Of a stretch of DNA of 7,755 bases, positions 1 to 6,300 are shown in pieces (the stretch's first letter is position 1; every line of letters begins with the position of its first letter). The notes beneath the pieces were generated by a model. It was given only the letters and a program-made list of their open reading frames with translations, searched no databases and had not been told where the DNA came from. Source of the DNA: Limisphaerales bacterium (GTDB lineage Bacteria > Verrucomicrobiota > Verrucomicrobiia > Limisphaerales > UBA11358); the NCBI GenBank assembly GCA_003133815.1, contig PKZR01000158.1:1-7755 (forward strand). Reading direction: 5' to 3'. The translations under genes were made by a program, and so were the position numbers.

Positions 1-23
1 TGGTGCCGACGGAGGGGGTCGAA
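1..23 (-). repeat. tRNA 3'-end duplicate, att-like direct repeat copy 1
   Basis: Identical over 23 bp to 964-986. Read on the minus strand it divides without remainder into tRNA parts: T-loop TTCGACC (7 nt), T-stem 3' strand CCCTC (5), acceptor 3' strand CGTCGGC (7), discriminator A and CCA. The next bases of a tRNA should be a T-stem 5' strand such as GAGGG or GGGGG, but the minus strand reads GATGT there, so this is not a tRNA gene. Tyrosine-recombinase islands commonly duplicate exactly this part of a tRNA on integration. I infer a distal attachment site or remnant. The repeat may extend left beyond the window. Confidence 0.72.
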
Positions 24-341
24 ACATCGAAATTGTTTTCGCTTATTTTCGCATGGATGCGGAAAAACATTGCAAATAAACGCCATTTTGCGTGTTTCGC
101 ATTTTTGGCAAATTGCTCCGAAACGAAGATTCCCGTATCCATCCGCAATATTTTTGTCCCCAATTGTCCCCAAAAATTGCCCCGGTTTTATTTTGATATT
201 TGTTCATAGAAATAAAAAATTACTGTTTTGCTCATCCACACTCTTTTCAATTTCTGAAATTTTCAGGCAAGACGCAACTGCCAATATGATTTGTTGGAAA
301 GAACCAGACGAATGCAACACCCGTCGAACACCTCTCTTGGC
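24..341. other. AT-rich noncoding stretch next to the left att-like repeat
   Basis: No gene is recognisable on either strand; the two open frames here (3-209 and 70-417, plus strand) have no family resemblance and overlap the neighbouring pseudogene. It holds an imperfect palindrome at 46-66 (TTTTCGCAT, GG, then ATGCG with one extra G and AAAA) and the TTGTCCCC repeats listed separately. It may be the end region of an integrated element; that reading depends only on its position beside the 23-bp repeat. Confidence 0.5.
154..178. repeat. Tandem TTGTCCCCAA repeat, possible integrase arm-type sites
   Basis: Two adjacent copies of the 10-mer TTGTCCCCAA lie at 154-163 and 164-173. The second extends to the 15-mer TTGTCCCCAAAAATT (164-178), which recurs exactly at 920-934. 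Short repeats inside the ends of an element are typical of arm sites bound by tyrosine integrases; no integrase gene is visible here, so this role is inferred from position only. Confidence 0.4.
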
Positions 342-548
342 TCAAAAATTCATGTTCAAATTCACTTGGATTATTTTTACAAAGGCAATCGGAGCAGCTC
401 CGTCGCTGTTCGTATAGTTGCCCGAAGAATTGGTGGGGCTCGCCGTGAAATTATACAAAGTCTTGAAAGTTTGCGCGGATAATGTCACCATGTTTAGCAG
501 CCATATGGCCACCGCAAAAAGGAAAATGCGATAAAATGAAGTCGTCAT
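342..548 (-). pseudogene. Truncated secreted GloVer-repeat protein (5' fragment)
   Basis: On the minus strand an ATG at 548-546 opens a 68-codon frame. Residues 1-25 form a signal peptide: short polar start (MTTSFYR), hydrophobic core (IFLFAVAIWLLN), small residues LSA before a likely cleavage site. The mature part begins QTFKTLYNFTAS and continues to NSDGAAP, which resembles the opening of GloVer-type tandem-repeat secreted proteins (F-LYxF followed by a DGAxPxA motif). The expected continuation (A-L-I then a LYGT motif) is absent: resemblance stops near residue 55 (about position 384) and the frame ends 13 codons later. Full-length members are several hundred residues, so this is a 5' remnant cut by deletion or recombination. 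No strong ribosome binding site precedes the ATG. The family name is from memory of its sequence style and is moderately sure; the truncation is clear if the name is right. Confidence 0.6.
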
Positions 549-659
549 GGCCGAATAAGGTTCTTGGAAAGAATTGTGACTAATTAATTCTGGTTTGGTT
601 ACTTTCTTCGATGAATGCCTTACATCTGCGCCAAGAATACGCTTTGACCAATGGGATAA

Positions 660-872
660 CAAATCAAAAGTGGTGCAACAAAAGTCTCGCCTGACGGACA
701 ATTGAGTGGCAGGCACTACCAACCGTTTTGGGCTGCTCGCGAACATCTTCTGCACTTGATGAAACTCGATGACCAAGCGTGTCATTGCTGGAATCGTGCT
801 GCTGGCCTGACTGACGAACGTGCTCTACGGAATTATTTGGCGCACCGCGCTTCCAAGGCTGGAAAAATCTAA
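660..872 (+). pseudogene. 3' fragment of an ECF-type RNA polymerase sigma factor
   Basis: A plus-strand frame is open from 660 (after a TAA at 657-659) to a TAA at 870-872 and has no plausible start. From codon 708 it reads GRHYQPFWAAREHLLHLM, then KLDDQACHCWNRAAGLTDER and ALRNYLAHRASK. This matches the C-terminal helical extension of SigJ/ECF42-type sigma factors (DUF6596-like), whose usual wording is YxPYxAxRAxLL, a GRxxEAxxAYxRAxxLT helix and a final FLxxR. The sigma-2 and sigma-4 DNA-binding regions are missing, so only the tail remains and it can have no promoter-recognition function. The GR-EA helix is diverged (KLDDQACHCWNRA), as expected for decay. It points away from the GloVer fragment; the two remnants probably come from separate chromosomal genes. 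Confidence 0.55.
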
Positions 873-919
873 ACCTTTCATCGGCCACAACAAATCCTGA
901 CCGCCGGAAGCGTGCAAAC

Positions 920-934
920 TTGTCCCCAAAAATT
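920..934. repeat. Second copy of TTGTCCCCAAAAATT
   Basis: Exact 15-bp copy of 164-178, 29 bp before the second tRNA-end repeat. With the copy at 164-178 it places this motif inside both ends of the 940-bp segment between the 23-bp repeats. Confidence 0.45.
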
Positions 935-963
935 AACAAAGTTCAGAAACACATTGATTTTAT

Positions 964-986
964 TGGTGCCGACGGAGGGGGTCGAA
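964..986 (-). repeat. tRNA 3'-end duplicate, att-like direct repeat copy 2
   Basis: Exact copy of 1-23 in the same orientation, 963 bp apart. On the minus strand it again gives T-loop, T-stem 3' strand, acceptor 3' strand, A and CCA, followed by ATAAAATC. The flanking bases that should form the T-stem 5' strand read TTGGC, which cannot pair with CCCTC, so it too is a bare tRNA end. Identity stops precisely at the first T of the T-loop in both copies. Because the tRNA 3' end points left, the intact target tRNA of a standard integration would lie to the right, placing the toxin-antitoxin and NTPase genes inside the island. Confidence 0.72.
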
Positions 987-1090
987 GCCAAATTAAGGGC
1001 TTTCGTCCTCCTGCGTAAATGTGCGTCTTGACCGCATGAATAAAGGAGATCATGCACTTTTTTTCATTGACCGTCAAGAGGTTGTTTCGC

Positions 1091-1110
1091 GCACCAAAAC
1101 GCACCAAAAC
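1091..1110. repeat. Tandem 10-bp repeat GCACCAAAAC x2
   Basis: Two perfect adjacent copies, 1091-1100 and 1101-1110. They may be protein-binding sites or simply replication slippage; nothing in the sequence decides. Confidence 0.5.
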
Positions 1111-1120
1111 GTGCGTAGAG

Positions 1121-1231
1121 TGTAACAACATTGTAACAACAAAATCGATCCCGCAGCCTCATTTTCGGCCACTGCAAAAAAACTATGTGGGTGAAAAACC
1201 CACAGCGCTCATTTTGACTATTGTAACAACA
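1121..1231. repeat. Three direct repeats of TGTAACAACA
   Basis: Copies lie at 1121-1130, 1132-1141 and 1222-1231. The last two share a longer TTGTAACAACA, and TTGTAACAA is almost palindromic. Spacings are 11 and 90 bp: the first two sit on nearly the same face of the helix, the third lies after the hairpin. Possible regulator or recombinase sites; there is no iteron-like array or replication gene to support an origin. Confidence 0.45.
1176..1204 (-). terminator. Possible intrinsic terminator, minus strand
   Basis: A perfect 7-bp stem (TGTGGGT at 1186-1192, ACCCACA at 1198-1204) with a 5-nt loop is followed on the minus strand by TAG and a run of seven T (1182-1176). The gap of three bases and the modest stem make it a weak terminator. 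No minus-strand gene lies immediately upstream, so it may be a leftover, or it may shield the left region from antisense transcription. Confidence 0.35.
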
Positions 1232-1387
1232 ATCCTTCTCGAACAACCGCGCACTTCGCGCCCTGTCCGTTTCACTTGACGAACACGAATATATTTTACG
1301 CAAATAAAAACCAATTTCCAACTTTTTGAAAACAGCTCCAATTACTCGGTTTGAGGCCAGGGCGAATTTATATTTACAGAGTCTTTC

Positions 1388-1420
1388 ATATCAGACACAA
1401 ATTGACTTATCGTCTGATAT
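1388..1420. promoter_or_regulatory. Inverted repeat, candidate HipB operator
   Basis: ATATCAGAC at 1388-1396 and GTCTGATAT at 1412-1420 are perfect 9-bp inverted arms separated by 15 bp, giving about 24 bp between half-site centres, slightly over two helical turns. It ends 16 bp before the chosen hipB ATG. HipB-type antitoxins dimerise and repress their own operon at palindromes placed this way (the E. coli operators have TATCC/GGATA arms; the TATC core is shared here). A TTGACT at 1402-1407 in the spacer could serve as a -35 box, but no good -10 follows, so I do not call a promoter. Confidence 0.6.
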
Positions 1421-1436
1421 AGACGACACTAAAAGC

Positions 1437-1754
1437 ATGTCGCAAAAGATCGCCTCAATTCCATTGCCCGCCGAACGTGCGCTTCGCAAGTTGGGCCGTG
1501 ACCTCGCGCTCGCCCGGCGCAAGCGCGGCATCGCCACATGCGACATGGCCGCGCGTCTGTTTGTTAGCCGCGATACGTTGTGGCGGCTTGAACGGGGTGA
1601 TCCAACCGTTGCGCTCGGCACTTTTGTCACGGCCACCTTCATCCTTAACTTGCATGAGCGACTCGCAAATCTGCTGGCCCCTGCCAGCGACGACCTCGGC
1701 CTGAACCTGGATGAGCGCCGCCTGCCGCAACGAATTCGCCGCCACAAATCATGA
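1437..1754 (+). CDS. hipB: HipB-like antitoxin, XRE-family DNA-binding protein
   Basis: This 105-residue protein is the antitoxin and probable autorepressor of the adjacent HipA-like kinase. Residues about 19-75 form a Xre/Cro helix-turn-helix: LGRDLALARRKRGI, then DMAARLFVSRDTLWRLERG (recognition helix around S44-R50), followed by DPTVALGTFVTATFIL, the usual wording of short HipB-type regulators (ErGdPxVxlGty). The C-terminus ends LPQRIRRHKS, matching the common lP-x-RvR tail. The frame could be extended to a TTG at 1326, but ATG 1437 is preferred: the extension has no homology, would engulf the inverted repeat at 1388-1420, and this length is normal for the family. The ribosome binding site is weak. 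It overlaps hipA by 4 bp (ATGA), so translation is probably coupled. Composition is GC-richer than the flanking DNA. In the family the antitoxin binds and restrains HipA and represses transcription. Confidence 0.88.
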   Translation: MSQKIASIPLPAERALRKLGRDLALARRKRGIATCDMAARLFVSRDTLWRLERGDPTVALGTFVTATFILNLHERLANLLAPASDDLGLNLDERRLPQRIRRHKS

Positions 1755-2980
1755 GTCTGGAAGTTCACATTGATTGGCAGGGTGAAACCCGCTTGGTGGG
1801 ACGGCTTCACGCCGCTGAACGCGGCGCATCTGTTTCGTTTGAGTATGACGCCGGATGGCTTCAGCGTGAGGACAGCTTTGCGATTGATCCCACCTCGCTC
1901 CCCTTGCAACGTGGCGCGCATCATGGGACAACGCTTTTCGGGGCGCTACAGGATTGCGGACCAGACCGTTGGGGTCGCGTCTTGATTGAGCGGGCCGTCC
2001 GCAAAAAAGTTCTCACCCAAAAGCCCTATCACGAAATTGATTATGTGCTGGCGCTGGATGATGCGTCGCGCCTCGGTGCGCTGCGCTTCCGCCCTGATGC
2101 GGGCGGTCCATTTCTCGCGGCCACCAGCGGAAAACTCCCGCCGGTGGTTCAACTCAACGCGCTTTTGCGAGCCACCGATGCGATTCACAGTGAAACGGAA
2201 ACCGCCCAGGATTTGCGCTTCCTGCTCGGCGCGGGTTCGCCTCTTGGCGGTGCCCGGCCCAAATCAGCCATCGCCTTGGCTGATGACCGAATCGCCATCG
2301 CAAAGTTTCCCAAACCCGACGACACCCGCGACATCGCGGCGGGCGAAATCCTTGCCCTCACGCTGGCAGAACAAGCCGGCATCCAAGTCGCGGAACATCG
2401 GCTCGTGTCGGTGGGCAGCCAAAATGTCGCCGTCATCACCCGATTTGATCGCGCGGGAAAAATCCGCGTCCCCTTTATCTCTGTGGCCAGCTTGTTGGGT
2501 CTGCCCCAAGGCGAGCTTGGTGCTTACACCATGCTGGCTGACGGCATCCGTCAATTCGGCAACGATGTTACCGGCGACCTACGCGAATTGTGGCGTCGCC
2601 TCGTTTTCTCGCTGCTCGCCAGCAACTACGACGACCATCTCCGTAATCATGGTTTCCTGATGCACGAACCGGGACGGTGGTCGCTTTCACCAGCTTATGA
2701 CCTCAACCCGGTGCCGGAAATGGATCGCGCCCGCGTGAGCAAGACCGCGATTACCGAGAGCCAGGAAGAACCGACCATCGCCAGTGCGCTAATGGCTGCC
2801 ACCCGTTTTGGTCTCAAGGCAGCCGAGTCGAAGAAAATTCTTCGGGAAGTGTTCAATGTCGTTTCTGGCTGGCACAAGACCGGACGACAATTACGCATCA
2901 AGGCGGCTACGCTCGAAGCCTACGCCAGTGCCTTTGAGCATCCGCTCATGGATGAAGCCAGAAACGTAATCGGAAAATAA
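1751..2980 (+). CDS. hipA: HipA-like serine/threonine kinase toxin
   Basis: This 409-residue protein is a full-length HipA. Such kinases phosphorylate a translation factor (glutamyl-tRNA synthetase for E. coli HipA), stall growth and promote persistence; the substrate here is unknown. Residues about 1-110 are the N-terminal coupling domain, with LPLQRG and FGALQDCGPDRWGR typical of the family. The kinase part contains the Ser-containing P-loop segment GAGSPLGGARPK (S163 to K171; the serine is the counterpart of the E. coli autophosphorylation site, one position offset), a likely ATP-contacting K185 in IAKFPKP, the catalytic loop NYDDHLRNHGF (D294 and N299 match E. coli D309 and N314) and the metal-binding D317 in SPAYDLNP. 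All key residues are present, so it looks active. The N-domain is fused, unlike split HipS/HipT systems. It starts inside the hipB stop codon. No clear terminator follows. Confidence 0.92.
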   Translation: MSLEVHIDWQGETRLVGRLHAAERGASVSFEYDAGWLQREDSFAIDPTSLPLQRGAHHGTTLFGALQDCGPDRWGRVLIERAVRKKVLTQKPYHEIDYVLALDDASRLGALRFRPDAGGPFLAATSGKLPPVVQLNALLRATDAIHSETETAQDLRFLLGAGSPLGGARPKSAIALADDRIAIAKFPKPDDTRDIAAGEILALTLAEQAGIQVAEHRLVSVGSQNVAVITRFDRAGKIRVPFISVASLLGLPQGELGAYTMLADGIRQFGNDVTGDLRELWRRLVFSLLASNYDDHLRNHGFLMHEPGRWSLSPAYDLNPVPEMDRARVSKTAITESQEEPTIASALMAATRFGLKAAESKKILREVFNVVSGWHKTGRQLRIKAATLEAYASAFEHPLMDEARNVIGK

Positions 2981-3125
2981 ATATGGTTCCGCCGTGACCA
3001 ACGCGCTTTCTTGCTCCACTTCACCGGCCGCTGTTCGGCCAAATCCCCTCACAACCGCGCCGGTTCCGTTCCGCAAAAAAGCGCGCTCGTCACGAACTCC
3101 ATTTCAAATGCCGAATTGATCGGCG

Positions 3126-3230
3126 GCCTTCCGCCTGCGGTTCCGCGACGGTCGTTCCGCTGCGGCTTCGTTCCGTCCGTCTCTCCGCCTCCGCTTCACT
3201 TTCCCGTTCGCCGAACCGCAGGCCGAAGCG
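3126..3230. repeat. Long imperfect inverted repeat, GC-rich
   Basis: Arm 3126-3147 and arm 3209-3230 are complementary at 18 of 22 positions, with an 11-bp perfect core (GAACCGCAGGC in the right arm). The 61-bp spacer is rich in CCG/TTCCG words. It could fold as a long RNA hairpin or be a REP/BIME-like unit. No T-tract follows either arm, so it is not a standard terminator. Confidence 0.55.
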
Positions 3231-3273
3231 TTAGGGTGAAGGACAAATTGGAAACCAGCAAGCAGCAGCGCCC

Positions 3274-3301
3274 TTGCCCTGCTTACCACAGAATGTATCA
3301 T
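3274..3301 (+). promoter_or_regulatory. Candidate promoter of the large NTPase gene
   Basis: TTGCCC (3274-3279, 4 of 6 to the -35 consensus) and TATCAT (3296-3301, 5 of 6 to the -10 consensus) are 16 bp apart. Transcription would start about 20 bp before the ATG at 3330. A separate promoter suits the 349-bp gap after hipA. Based on consensus match only. Confidence 0.35.
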
Positions 3302-3329
3302 TTCACTGCTCGAAGTTTTTCGGGTTAAC

Positions 3330-6300
3330 ATGTCGAAGGACACAATTCTTCCATCCTTAAAATCTGCAAGCGGCGCTGGGTTCACTTTTGAGGACAAAGT
3401 CGCCGCATTCTTGCTTTGCGAAATGTTGGCTGGACGTGGGTCACTCGGCAACCGATTTGGTGTGATCGAAAAATTGGAACGGCAGGCAGTAGATTGGGAA
3501 CCATTTGGCGATTTGCGACTCACCGTTCCGAACAATGCCGGCAAACTGGTAAAATGTGGTGGCTCGGTAAAAAGCAACAGGCAGATAAATTCAAATGGCT
3601 GCACACCGGAATTCTGCGGCGGCCTTTGGGCAACAACTGGGAAGACTGTTTTTATCCGAGGTGAGGATATATTGGCGTTATTTAGTTCCACACTATCGCA
3701 GGACGTGCATCAACACCTGCATTCCCTGTGCAATCAAGCAGCGGAAAGTGACCCGGCTCGCTTGGATCAAAAAGTCATTCATGCCGAACCACGAAAGATT
3801 TATGATTCGTTCCGCAATCCAAAAGACAACAGCGAAACTGGTTTGCCAGGCCATGTTCTCGCCCACTTCATCCCGCGTGAATTTGATTTTGAAGACACCA
3901 CTTCCCGTAACGAAGCAGAAGCACTCCGCCTGTGCCGGGAGGTCCTTTCGCCTGAAACCGCGACCGACCAAAGCGGCACCGATCTCTGGAATGAATTGTT
4001 GCGAATTGTGCAAACCCTCCGCGTGAGCGGTGGGGAAGTTACGCGTGAGAAATTGGCGGCTAAACTACGACTCAAGTTCAAGCTTCAAGACGATCCTTTC
4101 GACACACCGGAATGGTCGCGCATTCGCAGCTTTTCTGATGCGTGGCTGAATGAAATTGATACGGCTTTCCCTGGGGGGCTTACAATTCCTCGCTCTAACG
4201 AATTGCGGAACCTCCGAGCGGGTCTTGCAAATGGTCACGCCCTGCCTGTTTTGGGCGAGACTGGCTCAGGAAAAAGTGCCTCGGTCAAAATGGTAGGAAC
4301 TGAATTGATGCAAAGCGGTGCGGAAGTTGTGTGGGTAAAAGCTGAACGGTTTGCCGAACTGTTAAAAGCTGTCCCGAACTTTGCGGAGGTATGCGGACGA
4401 ACTCGAAAGAATGCCGGACTTTTGATTTTCGATGCTCTCGAAGGGTGTTACGAAGCGGAAGCACACAAGATTATTGCACAGACCATCACCGAACTTACAT
4501 CCGCGCCAGAAACACCGTGGCAGATTGCTCTCATCTGCCAAACTCCTGAATGGTCGCGCGTCGCATTACTCCTCACCAAGTATCTCGCAACAAGTTCAGT
4601 TCTGACTAAGCGCGTCGAATTTACTGAACTCTCAAAAGAAGATTTTGCTTTGGTTTGCGCCGCACACCCATCCGTGGCTCGCTTGTCCCGTCAACCCCAT
4701 CTCCGACGTGTGCTCGCGTTGCCGAAGATGTTGGACATTCTGCTCGGTGGCCAACTGACTGAAAACCGACTGTTGGCCAGCGAAGCTGATTTAGTAGATT
4801 GGTGGTGGGATCAACAGGTTCGAGGCGCCAATGCGATTGCTGCCGAAGAACGTGTTGCCCGGCAACTCGCGGCGCGCATGGCTGACGAACTCTGCACTGA
4901 ATTGCCACCGGATGCCGTTACAGGTTCAGAAGCCCCAACAAGTGCGTTGGTGCGTAACCGCGTGTTGCGTCTCACCCGCGATGGCCGCATTAGATTTCAT
5001 CACGATTTGCTCGCGGATTGGTCACGCGTGAAACACCTGCTTTCACTTGGGGATACAGTGGTCGTCTTTATGCGTGTCCATGCCGAAAATCCTCCTTGGT
5101 TGCGCGCGATACGCCTGCTATCGCAGTATCTTCTTGATCGAGCGGCGGACCTCAATCGCTGGCGAGCCATTCTGAACGAATGTAACTTCATAGCGGCGGG
5201 CACTGATGAGCCGTCGGCGGAAAGTCTGCAAGTGCTCGACGCATGGTTGGAAGGAATTGCCTTTTGCAGCAGCGCAAGCGAAGCGATTAACAATCTAAAA
5301 TCTGAATTATTCAATCAAAACGGTATGTTGCTACGGCGGTTTGTGCGCAGACTGTTACACGTTGGAACATTCCCCGATCCATTCATTCAGGACAAATGGC
5401 GGGAGCGCGACCCAAAAACAGCGGAGGCTGCCGCTACGTTCTTCCGCCTACCGCAACAATCGCTTTGGTTGCCGGTGTTACAGTTCCTAGTCAACAATTC
5501 TGAGGAAGCGACGGAACATCTCGCAGAAGAACTTGCCGACATTGGAATCATGTGGGCGAGACTGGAAGAATATCTCCAGCGTCCTTGGCCGGTGCTCGCA
5601 GACCTTGTTCTCCGTAATGCGGAGAAGGAGCTTCGCCGTGAGGTTGCGGGCGGCTATCGCTCGGATAGAGGAGCACGAATGCGGTTTGGCGATAATGATC
5701 CTCGAATTGCAATATACACTGCGGGATTGCACACGGGGTCGCAATTACCAACGCGCGCGGCAAAGCTGGTCCTTAAAGCTGCTGGCCGTTCGCCGTGGGA
5801 AGAAGGCGATCTTTCTCCCAAGGTGGACATTGAGTGGAAGGGTGAGATACATGAATTGCGCGGCATGATATTTTCACGTCCCAGATACACTGGATCATCA
5901 CCGACCTCATGGGAACAGGGTCCACGCCGTAGAACCAGTGATGATTTTGGGAATGCTTGGCTCAAATCTGGTGCTGCACTGGGAGTTTTTAGGAAATGCC
6001 CTGAGATGGCCTGCGAAGCAACGCTGGGCTTTCTGTTGAGATGGCCTAAATTCGAGATGTCGCGCGAAAGTTATCAAGATATTGGTAGCGAGAATCATGG
6101 ATTCAATTCGGTAGCGGACGATATGAGTGCCCCTTTTTGGACAAGTGGGCCGTTCTTGGCGTTCCTGCGAGAGAATTGGCAACCTGCGCTCGACATGATT
6201 GTCCAACTCGTCAATTTTGCTACCGACCGATATAGTGACTGGTGGCCGTATGAGCCGGTAACAGAGTTGAAATTCGTGACTCCTGCCGGGGAGGTTTGTT

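Larger units (their letters stand above)
987..1387. other. Noncoding region between att-like repeat and hipBA
   Basis: About 400 bp without a convincing gene. A 75-codon frame at 1052-1279 is preceded by AAGGAG but encodes no recognisable domain and runs through the short repeats found here, so I do not call it. The region holds a 10-bp tandem repeat, three TGTAACAACA repeats and a hairpin, each listed separately. Its AT-rich composition contrasts with the hipBA genes that follow. Confidence 0.5.
2981..3329. other. GC-rich intergenic region with repeats
   Basis: No gene is supported between hipA and the large NTPase gene. Frames across it (for example 3011-3328) are low-complexity. It holds a 5-bp GC hairpin 45 bp after hipA (GGCCG 3026-3030, CGGCC 3036-3040, without a T-tract), six GTTCCG hexamers (2986, 3063, 3068, 3140, 3154, 3170) and the long inverted repeat listed below. 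Composition and repeat structure suggest a dispersed intergenic repeat of the host rather than a lost gene; that is an inference. Confidence 0.5.

Noticed and set aside
1..90. A complete tRNA gene on the minus strand at the left edge
   Set aside because: Only the last 23 nt fit; the T-stem 5' strand and anticodon arm are absent. The same holds at 964.
769..900. Plus-strand hydrophobic mini-ORF (MTKRVIAGIVLLA, then TGA, then LTNVLYGIIW) that looks like a membrane anchor
   Set aside because: It has an internal TGA at 808-810 and lies out of frame over the sigma-factor remnant, which explains the same bases better.
664..939. Minus-strand 91-codon frame
   Set aside because: Antisense to the sigma-factor fragment, with Arg/Ser-rich shadow composition and no domain.
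1121..1231. CRISPR array or plasmid iterons
   Set aside because: Repeats are only 10-11 bp, irregularly spaced, three in number, and no cas or rep gene is present.
1052..1279. 75-codon plus-strand frame preceded by AAGGAG
   Set aside because: The ribosome binding site is good, but the protein matches nothing I recognise and its sequence is made largely of the short DNA repeats.
1326..1436. N-terminal extension of hipB from a TTG start
   Set aside because: No homology, would contain the operator-like inverted repeat, and ATG 1437 gives the usual family length.
3126..3230. Retron or other structured RNA gene in the inverted-repeat region
   Set aside because: No reverse transcriptase is present and no msr/msd-like arrangement can be recognised; only the inverted repeat is supported.
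3011..3328. 105-codon plus-strand frame, and the antisense frame 3104-3691
   Set aside because: Pro/Arg/Ser-rich translations of the GC-rich repeat region, starting at a TTG without a ribosome binding site; the antisense frame overlaps the NTPase gene.
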